From NCBI GenBank assembly GCA_009692605.1, contig SHYV01000019.1:1-33622 (forward strand): a stretch of DNA of 33,622 nt. Direction: 5' to 3'. This DNA comes from Myxococcales bacterium. Lineage in GTDB: Bacteria > Myxococcota_A > UBA796 > SXON01. The notes below the pieces were generated by a model that saw only the letters and a list, made by a program, of their open reading frames with translations, was not told where the DNA came from and ran no database searches. Made by a program: the position numbers and the translations under genes. Numbering within the stretch: the stretch's first letter is position 1; every line of letters starts with the position of its first letter. Shown piece by piece: positions 8,855 to 18,242 of this stretch.

Positions 8855-10783
8855 ATGATCCCGGCCAAAGCTCCGCATTCGTCCTCCCACACCGCATCAC
8901 TCGAAGCCTACCACGAGCGCTACGCGCGCAGCGTCGAGGACCCTGCCGCGTTCTGGGCCGACGAATCCGCTGCGCTCGACTGGTTTCGGCCGGCCGACCA
9001 GATCATGCGGTTCGACCCAATCACCGCTGAAATCGCCTGGTTCACCGGCGGCAAGCTGAACGTCAGCTACAACTGCGTTGATCGCCATGCGGCCGTTGAT
9101 CCGACCCGCACCGCCTTGATCTTCGCCGCCAATGCGCCCGGTGAGTACCGGCACATCCCGTTCGGCGAGCTGCTGCGCGAGGTGTGCCGGTTCGCCAACC
9201 TGTTGCGTGAGCTCGGCGTCAAGAAGGGCGACCGTGTCTGCCTCTACCTTCCGATGATCCCCGAGCTGGCGTTCGCGATGCTCGCCTGCGCCCGCGTGGG
9301 CGCCGTGCACTCCGTGGTCTTCGCCGGCTTTTCGGCTGAAGCCCTGCGCGACCGTATCTTGGACGCCGGCTCTGCCGTCGTCGTCACCGCCAACGAAGGC
9401 CTGCGCGGTGACAAGGCGATCGCGCTGAAGGCCATCGTGGACAAGGCCGTGCTCGGGCTCGACGTGGTGAAGCACGTGCTCGTCGCGCGCCACACGCCGG
9501 CGGAGCCGCACATGGTCCCCGGGCGGGATCAATGGCTCGCCGACGGCCTCGGCCGCCAGCGCCCGTACTGTCCGGTCGAGTGGATGGACGCCGAGGACCC
9601 GCTGTTCATCCTCTACACCTCCGGCTCCACCGGAAAGCCCAAAGGCGTCCTGCATACCACCGCGGGGTACCTGCTCTACGCGGCGCGGACCTTCCACTAC
9701 GTGTTCGACGCTCAGCCGACCGACATCCACTTCTGCACCGCCGACATTGGCTGGGTCACCGGCCACAGCTACATCCTGTACGGCCCACTCTGCAACGCCG
9801 TCCCCAGCGTCATGTTCGAGTCTACGCCGCTCTACCCGGACGCCTCTCGCTACTGGCAGGTCGTTGACGATCTGGGCGCGACCATCCTGTACACCGCCCC
9901 GACCGCGTTGCGCGCGCTCATGCGCTTCGGCGACGAGCCGGTCACCCGCACCTCGCGCCGGTCGCTCCGCATCCTCGGATCGGTCGGCGAGCCGATCAAC
10001 CCTGGGGTCTGGCGCTGGTTCCACGACGTGTGTGGCGACGGGCGCTGCACCGTGGTCGATACCTGGTGGCAGACGGAGACGGGCGGCATCCTGATCTCCG
10101 GGCTCCCCGGAGCCACGCCGATGGAGCCCGGGTCGGCCACGCTGCCGTTCTTCGGCGTCCGGCCGCTGCTCATGGACGCCGACGGTCGGGAGGTCCACGG
10201 GAACAGCTCCCCGGGCCATCCGGTGTCGGGGAACCTGTGCCTCGCGGGCACCTGGCCCGGGCAGGCCCGCACGATCTTCGGTGACCACGCGAGGTTCGTT
10301 CAGACGTACTTTTCGGCCTACCCCGGGTACTACTTCACCGGAGATGGATGCCGGCGCGACGAGAACGGAAACTACTGGATCACCGGCCGGGTGGATGACG
10401 TGCTCAACGTGTCCGGGCACCGCATTGGCACCGCAGAGGTGGAGAGCGCGCTCATCGAGCATGCCGCGGTCGTTGAGGCCGCGGTCGTCGGCTACCCGCA
10501 TGAGCTCAAGGGCACCGGCATCCGGGCGTACGTCGTCACCCGGGCGGACATGAACGCCTCGGCAGCGGACCTCCAGGCCCAGGTGCGGATCGCCATCGGC
10601 GCGTTCGCGATGCCGGATCAGGTCATCCTGGTTCCTGGCCTCCCGAAGACCCGGTCCGGCAAGATCATGCGGCGGATCCTCCGCAAGATCGCGGAGGGTG
10701 AACGTGAGCAGTTCGGGGATCTCGCCACCCTCGCCGATCCCGGCGTCGTCGCGGAGATCCTGGATCTCTGCGTGGGCCTGTAG
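8855..10783 (+). CDS. acs: Acetyl-CoA synthetase (AMP-forming)
   Basis: [84 protein letters not shown]. Confidence 0.97.
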   Translation: MIPAKAPHSSSHTASLEAYHERYARSVEDPAAFWADESAALDWFRPADQIMRFDPITAEIAWFTGGKLNVSYNCVDRHAAVDPTRTALIFAANAPGEYRHIPFGELLREVCRFANLLRELGVKKGDRVCLYLPMIPELAFAMLACARVGAVHSVVFAGFSAEALRDRILDAGSAVVVTANEGLRGDKAIALKAIVDKAVLGLDVVKHVLVARHTPAEPHMVPGRDQWLADGLGRQRPYCPVEWMDAEDPLFILYTSGSTGKPKGVLHTTAGYLLYAARTFHYVFDAQPTDIHFCTADIGWVTGHSYILYGPLCNAVPSVMFESTPLYPDASRYWQVVDDLGATILYTAPTALRALMRFGDEPVTRTSRRSLRILGSVGEPINPGVWRWFHDVCGDGRCTVVDTWWQTETGGILISGLPGATPMEPGSATLPFFGVRPLLMDADGREVHGNSSPGHPVSGNLCLAGTWPGQARTIFGDHARFVQTYFSAYPGYYFTGDGCRRDENGNYWITGRVDDVLNVSGHRIGTAEVESALIEHAAVVEAAVVGYPHELKGTGIRAYVVTRADMNASAADLQAQVRIAIGAFAMPDQVILVPGLPKTRSGKIMRRILRKIAEGEREQFGDLATLADPGVVAEILDLCVGL

Positions 10784-10818
10784 TGGGTAGGATCGGCGGA
10801 GGGCGGATCCTACCCACT
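10782..10818 (+). terminator. Strong stem-loop after acs (13-bp perfect stem)
   Basis: AGTGGGTAGGATC ... GATCCTACCCACT, 11-nt loop, beginning at the acs stop codon; no U-tract. Confidence 0.75.
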
Positions 10819-10919
10819 CGGCTCGGCCACCGTGGCGGTGCCGCAGCGCGCCTTCCGTAGTCCTGCCGGCATTGCCTGCCGCCCGGGTCGCGTTACCAGT
10901 TGTGGGTTCTTTCCCCAAC

Positions 10920-11112
10920 TTACGTGACGTCCAGGTGCCGCGCAGCGCGCGGTGAAACGGGAAGCTGGTTTAAATCCAGCACGGCCCCCGCCACTGTCAT
11001 CGGGTACGCGTCTCTCCTTGTTGCAAGTCCAAAAGACCAGCAACACGCCACTGGGGTTTCCTGGGAAGGCGGAGAGGTCGCGGACGATCCGAGAGTCAGG
11101 AGACCGGCCTCG
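10920..11112 (+). promoter_or_regulatory. Cobalamin (AdoCbl/B12) riboswitch
   Basis: ggtgccgcgcagcgcgcggtgaaacgGGAAgctGGTttaaatCCagcacggcccCCGCCACTGTcatc ... gAGTCAGGAGACCGGCC (11094-11109), matching the conserved B12 riboswitch core and B12 box. Confidence 0.95.
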
Positions 11113-11207
11113 ACGTTCTTTAGCCGCCGTCCTTCGGGGTGCGTGATGGGGCGTGCTGTGCGGTAGCGTGTTTTCACGAACCTCCGGTGACGTCCCTCTC
11201 CACAGGG

Positions 11208-13400
11208 ATGGCCGGATGGTTCGTGGTCCCTTTTGCCCTCATCGCCGCTCTCATCGCCCACCGGGTGTTCGCGCTTGCGCCGGACGCTTTCGGGGAGGAC
11301 GTTGGTGATCGGCCCGACGAGGCGGATGCCACCGTCGACGTCCAAGCCGCCCCGCCCGGCTCGGCGTCCGCGACGGTGACCTCGGTCCCGCTCGGGCCGG
11401 ACGTCGCCGGCGTCACGAGCCTCGCAGGCGTTCTGGACCGGGTGCCGGGCACGACCGTTCGCAAGATGGGTGGTTTGGGGGACTTTTCGGCGGTGCGCCT
11501 GCGTGGTTCGACGTTTCAACAGGTCGAGATCTTCCTCGACGGTGTCCCGCTCAACCCGAACGGCGACAGCGTGGTCGATCTCGCGTCCCTCCCCGTCGCT
11601 ACGTTCTCCCGCATGCTGGTGTACCGCGGCTTCGCGCCTGCGCGGTACGGCTCCGCCGCGATGGGGGGTGTAGTGGACCTGCTCACGGCATCCGGCTCCG
11701 CGACGGCATCGCCGGCCGCCCTCGGGATCTCGGCCGGCTCGTGGGGAACCCTGCACTCGTGGGGCGCGACCCGGCGGGCCGTTGGGATGACCGACGTCCT
11801 GCTCACCTTCGATCAGCTCCACACCGACGGCAACTGGCCGTACTTTGACGATCAGGGCACGGAGTACAACCGGCTCGACGACCGCACGCCGCGGCGCGAG
11901 CACAACCGGATCGACCGTGCGAGCGGGGTCGCGAGGGTGCGCACTCGGCTCGGCACAGCGTCGTTCACGCTGTTGGACACGCCGACCTGGACCGACGAGG
12001 AGCTCACCGGGACCATCTCCAACCCGGCCTCGGCCGCCATCTGGGCGGGGGCCCGGAACCTGCTGGTGTTCGACGCGGACTTCGTTGGCGCGGTGGCCGC
12101 GGTGCGCCGCACCTCGGTCACCGGGCCACAGGTGCTCTGGCGTGTTCGGCCCCGACTGTGGTGGCTCCACCGGGACGAGACGCTGAATGATCCGCTCGCG
12201 GAGCTGGGGGTCGGGGGTGCGTGGACCCGCGGCGTCTGGAACACCGGCGGCGCGCAGGTGGACACCGTGCTGGCTCCGGCGCGATGGTTGACCGCGAGTC
12301 TGCTGGTCCGCGCCCGCGACGATGTCTACACCGGCTTCGATCTGACCCAGGCCGACGAGAACGGCGGGGCTACGGGTGCGACGGACGGCGAGCGCAGCCG
12401 GCAGGCCCTGACACTGGCGCTGTCGGGCGACGCAGTCCTCCCGGTGGGCATCGGGTCCATCACCCTCTCGCCGATCCTCCAGCTTGACGTGCTCGACAAT
12501 CACCTGCTGGGTGAGGTGCCGTTTGGCGATCTTGCCGTGTCGCCGGGCACCGAGGACCTGGACGTTCACCTGCTCCCGCGCGGCGCGGCCAGCTGGACCC
12601 CCTGGGGCCCGTTGACCTTCCGTGGCAGCGCCGGACTCTATAAGCGCGCGCCGGACCTGAACGAGCTGTTCGGGGATCAGGGCCTGCTCGTGGGGAACAC
12701 GGATCTGGTGGCCGAGAGCGGGTTCGGGCTGGAGGCGGGTGCCCGCGTCGCGGACACCCGGGTGGGCCCGCTCACCGTCGGCACGGACCTCGCGTACGCG
12801 CGGCAGCGGGTCCACGACCTCATCACCTACGTGCCAAACTCCCAGCAGACGGAGCACGCCGTCAACCTCGACGAAGCCTACTTTCGGTCGCTCGAGGGAG
12901 GGCTGTCGTTGGGTCTGGATGGACACCTCGGCGGCTTGGGCCTCGCGCTCCGATCGGACTCCGCTGTGACCCAGATCCTCGCCAGAAACCTCGATTCAAG
13001 CCCGACCTACAGCAACAATGCGCTCCCGAATGTCGCGCCGCTGGACGTGTCACAGACCACATCGTTGTCCATGTCTGCGAGATGGTTGGACCGCCTGTCC
13101 TTGTCCCACTCGTGGTCCTATACGTCGGCTACCTTTCAGGACGAGGCCAACCAGATTCCGACGGCACCGCGGGACCTGCATTCGGTCGCGGCCTCGGTGC
13201 GGGTCTCCCGTGCGCTGCCCACTGTTGAGGCCTCCATCCTGAACCTTTTTAATGTCCGCGGCATGGCCGTCGACCGGAATCCCCTCGATCCCGGCGATGA
13301 CACGCTCGTCGTCAAGCCCCTGACCGACTTTGTCGGCTACCCCCTCCCCGGTCGCACCGTGATGGTCACGGCGCGATGGGAAGGCTCTGTAATCCCATGA
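11208..13400 (+). CDS. btuB: TonB-dependent outer-membrane receptor, BtuB-like
   Basis: Signal peptide MAGWFVVPFALIAALIAHRVFA; plug motifs 'GDFSAVRLRGSTFQQVEIFLDGVPLNPNGDSVVDLASLP...RGFAPARYGSAAMGGVVDL'; directly downstream of the cobalamin riboswitch. Alternative starts GTG 11187 or 11139. Confidence 0.9.
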   Translation: MAGWFVVPFALIAALIAHRVFALAPDAFGEDVGDRPDEADATVDVQAAPPGSASATVTSVPLGPDVAGVTSLAGVLDRVPGTTVRKMGGLGDFSAVRLRGSTFQQVEIFLDGVPLNPNGDSVVDLASLPVATFSRMLVYRGFAPARYGSAAMGGVVDLLTASGSATASPAALGISAGSWGTLHSWGATRRAVGMTDVLLTFDQLHTDGNWPYFDDQGTEYNRLDDRTPRREHNRIDRASGVARVRTRLGTASFTLLDTPTWTDEELTGTISNPASAAIWAGARNLLVFDADFVGAVAAVRRTSVTGPQVLWRVRPRLWWLHRDETLNDPLAELGVGGAWTRGVWNTGGAQVDTVLAPARWLTASLLVRARDDVYTGFDLTQADENGGATGATDGERSRQALTLALSGDAVLPVGIGSITLSPILQLDVLDNHLLGEVPFGDLAVSPGTEDLDVHLLPRGAASWTPWGPLTFRGSAGLYKRAPDLNELFGDQGLLVGNTDLVAESGFGLEAGARVADTRVGPLTVGTDLAYARQRVHDLITYVPNSQQTEHAVNLDEAYFRSLEGGLSLGLDGHLGGLGLALRSDSAVTQILARNLDSSPTYSNNALPNVAPLDVSQTTSLSMSARWLDRLSLSHSWSYTSATFQDEANQIPTAPRDLHSVAASVRVSRALPTVEASILNLFNVRGMAVDRNPLDPGDDTLVVKPLTDFVGYPLPGRTVMVTARWEGSVIP

Positions 13401-13412
13401 AGGAGTATTTCA

Positions 13413-14645
13413 ATGCGACGCTTTAGTTCCAAAACCTCGTTGATCACCGACCTGCTTTCCTCTTCCGTCCTGCTGTTCGTCGCGGCCGGTCTTAGCGGCT
13501 GTGATCCGCGGGTCGGCGACGACACCGCTGGGCCGCCCGCGGACACCGACACGGACACCGACACGGACACCGACACGGACACCGACACGGACACGGACTC
13601 GGACACCGACACCGACACGGACGCCGACGTCAACTACACCGTCGTGGCCACGACCACCGACTACACGACGGGCGCCCTGGTCACGCTCTCGAAGGACGGT
13701 GTCTTGACCGACAGCGTCCTCCCGGTCTCGTCCGATGCTGCGGTGCGCACGATCGGGAACTCGGTTTACGTGCTCAACCGGTCCACTGAAAACACCGTTC
13801 AACGGTTCGACAACCTTAACTTCTCCGCGCCCGGTCCGGGTGGCGAGTTCTCCACCGGGGACAGCTCAAACCCGGTCGACGTGGTGGAGTGCAACGGGTC
13901 CGTCGTGGTCTCGCTCTACGCGACCGACGGCCTCGGGGTCTACGACCGCTCTACCGGCCTTCAGACCGGCTCGGTAGACCTGTCCGCGTTCGCCGACCGC
14001 GACGGCAGCCCCGAGCCGGACTCGATGTTCGTCGCCCCGAACGGCTACCTCTACGTGGCCATGAACCAGCTTGAATTCTACGTCTCCGCGGACGGCAGCG
14101 GCACACTCGCGAAGGTCGACTGCAGCACCTGGCAGGTGGTGGACTCCTGGGACGTCGGCCCGAACCCTTTGATGCAGGCCGACCCGTTCAACGCGGACGG
14201 TGTGGTGCTTACCGGCGGGAATTTCTTCAACGCCGACTACAGTGGCCCCGATCTGGACGGCGGACTCTACACCTTCGATACCAGCGACGACATCCTGACC
14301 GGCCCTCTGCTGACCGAAGCGGACCTCGGGTACAACCTCGGCGGAATCGTCGGAAGCGACGGTTACCTCGTCTCTTCGATCAACGACGGCTCAGTCTGGT
14401 CGCTGCTCTGCATCGATGTCAGCGACTGGTCGATGGTGACGAAGGACCTTGGCAACGCCTACATTGGCTCGATGGCGGCCACGCCGGAAGGGAGCATCTG
14501 GGCCGCTGTGGGGTATGGCTACGGGTCCAGCGGGGCAACCCCCGATGTCGGCTTCGTACCTGTCGACGCCGCTGGCTGCACGACGGGAGCAGCGGTGCTC
14601 TCAGCGCTGGCCCCGAGCTCCATCGCGGTCTCCGTGCAGCCGTGA
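13413..14645 (+). CDS. Surface/periplasmic beta-propeller-like lipoprotein with (DT)n linker
   Basis: Lipobox AGLSGC; linker DTDTDTDT...DADV; repeated blade-like units (VECNGSVVVSLYATDGLGVYDRSTGLQTGSVDL; MFVAPNGYLYVAMNQ; VPVDAAGCTTG). Confidence 0.85.
   Translation: MRRFSSKTSLITDLLSSSVLLFVAAGLSGCDPRVGDDTAGPPADTDTDTDTDTDTDTDTDTDSDTDTDTDADVNYTVVATTTDYTTGALVTLSKDGVLTDSVLPVSSDAAVRTIGNSVYVLNRSTENTVQRFDNLNFSAPGPGGEFSTGDSSNPVDVVECNGSVVVSLYATDGLGVYDRSTGLQTGSVDLSAFADRDGSPEPDSMFVAPNGYLYVAMNQLEFYVSADGSGTLAKVDCSTWQVVDSWDVGPNPLMQADPFNADGVVLTGGNFFNADYSGPDLDGGLYTFDTSDDILTGPLLTEADLGYNLGGIVGSDGYLVSSINDGSVWSLLCIDVSDWSMVTKDLGNAYIGSMAATPEGSIWAAVGYGYGSSGATPDVGFVPVDAAGCTTGAAVLSALAPSSIAVSVQP
13542..13626 (+). repeat. 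GACACS hexanucleotide/12-bp repeat encoding Asp-Thr linker
   Basis: gacaccgacacggacaccgacacg... read directly. Confidence 0.95.
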
Positions 14646-14992
14646 CGGCGTGCAGGTCTCCGTCGTGCAGCCCGCAACGTTGGGGCTGGCTGTTGGTCGG
14701 GGTCTGCGCCGTCGTGGCGACACCGGCCTGCGCGCTGCTCGCGCCGACGGACGCCTGCGATACGCTCTGTGTACACGCTCAGTCCAAATTCGAGAGTTGT
14801 CTTGAGGACAACGGCCTCGAATGGGGGACCTCGGTGGGCTTCACCTCCGAGCTGGACTTCGTGGACTGGTGTGCCACCTACGCCTGGGAGGAGCGCCAAC
14901 TCGACGGCGGTGCGCAATGCGCCGCCCGACAGGCGATCATCGACGGGGGCGATTGCGCCGCCTGGTACACCGCATGGGGTGACCTCGAGTGA
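14642..14992 (+). CDS. Small Cys-rich lipoprotein
   Basis: GTG start overlapping previous stop (GTGA); lipobox-like TPAC; conserved-looking Cys pattern ACDTLC..SC..WC..QC..DC. Confidence 0.75.
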   Translation: MTACRSPSCSPQRWGWLLVGVCAVVATPACALLAPTDACDTLCVHAQSKFESCLEDNGLEWGTSVGFTSELDFVDWCATYAWEERQLDGGAQCAARQAIIDGGDCAAWYTAWGDLE

Positions 14993-16533
14993 GTGGGGCT
15001 CAACACATATCGAGGTGTGTCAGTGGGCTTGGCGTCCTACTGGCGGTGATGATGTTGGGCGTACTCAGCTGTGGGGGGCCTCAGCCGGACCCTTCAACCG
15101 CGCACTTTCTGCGCGGCGCCGTGTTGCGCTCCGATGGTTCGATTGAGGTTCGCGCGTGGACCCCGGGTGAGGTGGTGGACGGCGCGGTCGCTCCGCGCAT
15201 GCCGGAGTGTCGGCCGGTCATGCATGTCCTTCTGGAGGACCGCCGCTCGGACGCGGAGCAGGGAGTCCCGCCCGCGGGGGTCTCGATGGAGTTTTCACCC
15301 GACGGCTCGCTCCTCGCGCTTGGCACGGTCGAAGGGAGGGTGGATGTGATCCGCGTGCCGCGTGGCGAGGTCGTGGCGTCACGGAGGCTGGCGGAGGGCG
15401 CGGTGAAGCAGGTCGCGTTCAGCGCCGATGGAGACACGCTGTTCGTTGGGGAGCAGTCGCCGGACGCGTTCCTCTACGCTCTCGACCCCGCTACCCTCAA
15501 CGAGCGTTGGAAGGTGCGGCTCGCGGACGACATCGACGCGAGCACCTTGCCGGCGACGGATACCATGTACGGCCGGTACTCGTTGCCTGGGGCTTACGCC
15601 GTCAAGCCGCTCGTGGGTGGCGGCCTGATCGTGGCGGGGGCGCACGGATGGACGGTGGACGGCGTGCGGCGGAACCGTTCGCGCATTTGGCGGCTGTCGG
15701 GCGATGGGGCGGTCGTGGCTGCGTTCCCAGTGGGCGGTGCGGCGGACGCCGTGTTCCTTTTCCCGTCCGTGTCCGAGGAGGGAGCCGGTGACGTGCTGGT
15801 CGGAGTCTCACGGTCCGCCGACGGGCCCGCTCCGGCAGAGCTACCGGTGGGTGGGCTTGTGGACCTCGATCTGGAGACGCTCACGCCGCGCTGGACTCGG
15901 ACGTTTTCGCCCCTCTCGCCCTGGTTCTCTGAGGTGTTCTTCTGGGAGGCGGTTGTTCGGGGGCCTGACTACGCCTTCGCGGGGCTCGGGGACGGTCGTG
16001 GGTTCTTGCTCGCCGACGACGGCTCAAGCCGAGCGGAGATCGGGCCTGGGGTGCCGGTGGACACCGCCGGGGTTCCGGTTGGGGTTGGGGTCGGCTACGC
16101 GGTCGCGGGTCCCGAAGGGGTCTGGTATCTTACGACCGGGACGAACATCCCGTGGGGGAGCGCCGATCCCGCGGCCCGCCCTCCGGCAGCTCACCCGGCA
16201 GAAAATACCGTGCATGCTGTATTTCCAGACGGTAAGCCGCGCTGGGATCGCTCCGTTCGTCACTCCGTGGGGGGCATTGTGCTCTCGCCTGACCGCGCGG
16301 AGCTGCTGGTGGCCGCCGGGCCGCGGGACTCGGACAGCCGTACCGACCTCTTCGGCGCGATCGTGCTCGCCGCGGACACCGGGGACTGGATCACGACCTG
16401 CTCCACGTCCGGTCCGGCGGATTTCCGGCCGGTCTTCGGGCCGGACGGCGGCTGGATTGCCATCGCTGAGGCGCCCTACCGTAGGGGCGATGGCACGGTC
16501 GCCGGTGCTTACCAGGTCACGGTGTTTCGGTGA
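14989..16533 (+). CDS. WD40/PQQ-like beta-propeller lipoprotein
   Basis: GTGA overlap start; lipobox LGVLSC; 'GVSMEFSPDGSLLALGTVEGRVDVIRVPRGEVVASRRLAEGAVKQVAFSADGDTLFVGEQ...FLYALDPATLNERWKV'. Confidence 0.85.
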   Translation: MSGAQHISRCVSGLGVLLAVMMLGVLSCGGPQPDPSTAHFLRGAVLRSDGSIEVRAWTPGEVVDGAVAPRMPECRPVMHVLLEDRRSDAEQGVPPAGVSMEFSPDGSLLALGTVEGRVDVIRVPRGEVVASRRLAEGAVKQVAFSADGDTLFVGEQSPDAFLYALDPATLNERWKVRLADDIDASTLPATDTMYGRYSLPGAYAVKPLVGGGLIVAGAHGWTVDGVRRNRSRIWRLSGDGAVVAAFPVGGAADAVFLFPSVSEEGAGDVLVGVSRSADGPAPAELPVGGLVDLDLETLTPRWTRTFSPLSPWFSEVFFWEAVVRGPDYAFAGLGDGRGFLLADDGSSRAEIGPGVPVDTAGVPVGVGVGYAVAGPEGVWYLTTGTNIPWGSADPAARPPAAHPAENTVHAVFPDGKPRWDRSVRHSVGGIVLSPDRAELLVAAGPRDSDSRTDLFGAIVLAADTGDWITTCSTSGPADFRPVFGPDGGWIAIAEAPYRRGDGTVAGAYQVTVFR

Positions 16534-18242
16534 AGCCCGCGGGTTGGATCGCTGCTGCCGGCGTGCTGTTCGGGGTGGGGTGCTCTCAGCCTGGGCCACT
16601 CGTGGTCGGGGTGGAGTGGGTCGGGGACGGGGTCGAGCTTCGCGCCTCGAGTCCTGTGTCGATCGTTCGGATTGAGACGGTGGATGGCGAGCTTCTCGTG
16701 GTGAACGCGCTTGCTACGCCAGCATCAGAGGTCTTCGTCGGTGTGGTGGAGCCCCGAGGCGACGTCGTCGTCCATGTAGTTGGCTGGGTGGGCGACGAGG
16801 AGCAGCGTGTCTCGGTCACGGTGGCGGTCCCGGAGCCGGGGGCCTGGACCGCCGAGGTGCAGCCGGCCCCGGGCGCCGAGTGGGCTCCAGCGGCAGGTCG
16901 CATGGAGGTTCCGCTGTGGGGGCCTTCCGCGACGATCTTCGTCCGGCTCACGGCTGGGGCTGCTGCGGTGGACGTTCCGACTGGACTGGGTGCGGTCCAC
17001 CTCCCGGCGCCGGGGAGCCGCGCGTTGCTCGCTGTGCCGGTGACCGGTGACCGTGTGCTTCACATCGGGGATCTGGAGCTTACGCTGGTGGCGGTTCACC
17101 GTGACGTGTCTGGGGCGGGCGCCGCGCTCACGCTCGATCCCCTCGTCTTCCCGGCGGAGCAGAACGGTACGCGGGACCTGGGGCGCCCAACGGACGCTGT
17201 GGCCCTGCCGTCCCCGGTGTGGGAGCGCGTGCTGGCGCAGACGGGCAGCGGTGTGCGTGGGCGGGCGGTGGAGGAGCCCTGGTCGTTTGTCGCGGTGCCC
17301 GTCCGAAATGAGGGGCCGGTGCCGATCGATCTCGTCGTCGCTACCTGGGTGACCGACGGCGCAGAGCCGGCTGCGACGTTTCGACCGCGGCTCCGCTCGG
17401 CTGACGGGGGCACGGGACGAACCACCGCGCTCCTGCGGGTGCCGGCCGGTGGGGAGTCGCGCGCGGTCCTCCCGGTCTTCGTCGACACCATCGGAGTCGA
17501 GTCCGGTGTCTACGACCTGCATGCGGAGGTGACGCCGCTCGGCAGCCCCACCGTGCTGGCCTCCACGGTCCTGCCCCTGGCGGTGCGCCGGGGGGACGCT
17601 GTCTCATCGGGCGGCTTTGTGGCCACGCTCATCCTGAGTGTCGCCGGGCTGGCGTGGACCGCGTGGACCCTTCCGGGGTGGCTGCGCCGGGCGTCCACGA
17701 CGGACCTCATGGTCAACGCGCTGTTCGGGACTGCGCTGTTTGTGGTCTCGACCGCTACGGACGTGGTCTCTATGTCCGCGGGGGCGGTCCTCGGGCCGTT
17801 CGCGACCTTGTTCACAGGGATCCTCTACGATGCTGGTCGCACCGTGCTCATCGCCACGCTGCTGCAGCTCCAACCTCGACCGGGCGCGTTGGCCTTGTCG
17901 GTGCTGTGCGGTTGGATGGGACGGGGTGTGCTCACCGGTGCGATCAGCGCCCCCGATCTGCTCTACACCGGGGTCGCCATCGCGCTCGGAGAGGGCTTCG
18001 CGTGGATCTCGGGGCTGACACGCGGCCAGCCGCTCACCGTGCTTCGCCTGTCCATCGCGCTGGGGCTGTCGAACGCCTTGCTGACGCTGTGCGGGCTCTG
18101 GCTCCACACCGTGATGTACCGGCTCACGTTCGCGAGCTGGTACATCGCGCTCCAGGTCGGGCTTCCTGGCTTCTTGTACGTCCTGCTCGCCTGTAGGTTG
18201 GCGGTGCCCTTCGCTGAGAGCCTGAGGGAGGTGGATGCATGA
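16530..18242 (+). CDS. Lipoprotein-anchored periplasmic domain fused to a C-terminal polytopic membrane domain; candidate ECF S-component
   Basis: GTGA overlap; N-term lipobox FGVGC; about 360 aa beta-rich soluble region; then about 6-7 hydrophobic helices from GGFVATLILSVAGLAW onward; adjacent to and ATGA-coupled with EcfA-A-T. Confidence 0.75.
   Translation: MKPAGWIAAAGVLFGVGCSQPGPLVVGVEWVGDGVELRASSPVSIVRIETVDGELLVVNALATPASEVFVGVVEPRGDVVVHVVGWVGDEEQRVSVTVAVPEPGAWTAEVQPAPGAEWAPAAGRMEVPLWGPSATIFVRLTAGAAAVDVPTGLGAVHLPAPGSRALLAVPVTGDRVLHIGDLELTLVAVHRDVSGAGAALTLDPLVFPAEQNGTRDLGRPTDAVALPSPVWERVLAQTGSGVRGRAVEEPWSFVAVPVRNEGPVPIDLVVATWVTDGAEPAATFRPRLRSADGGTGRTTALLRVPAGGESRAVLPVFVDTIGVESGVYDLHAEVTPLGSPTVLASTVLPLAVRRGDAVSSGGFVATLILSVAGLAWTAWTLPGWLRRASTTDLMVNALFGTALFVVSTATDVVSMSAGAVLGPFATLFTGILYDAGRTVLIATLLQLQPRPGALALSVLCGWMGRGVLTGAISAPDLLYTGVAIALGEGFAWISGLTRGQPLTVLRLSIALGLSNALLTLCGLWLHTVMYRLTFASWYIALQVGLPGFLYVLLACRLAVPFAESLREVDA

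Noticed and set aside
10782-10818. Stem-loop as part of the riboswitch
   Set aside because: It begins at the acs stop and lies ~110 nt upstream of the riboswitch core; better explained as acs terminator.
8897-10918. 673-aa minus-strand ORF opposite acs
   Set aside because: Antisense shadow ORF of a high-GC gene; the + strand acs has clear family motifs and this translation has none.
10920-12926. 668-aa minus-strand ORF
   Set aside because: Runs antisense through the cobalamin riboswitch and btuB; Arg/Pro/Gly-rich low-information translation typical of shadow ORFs.
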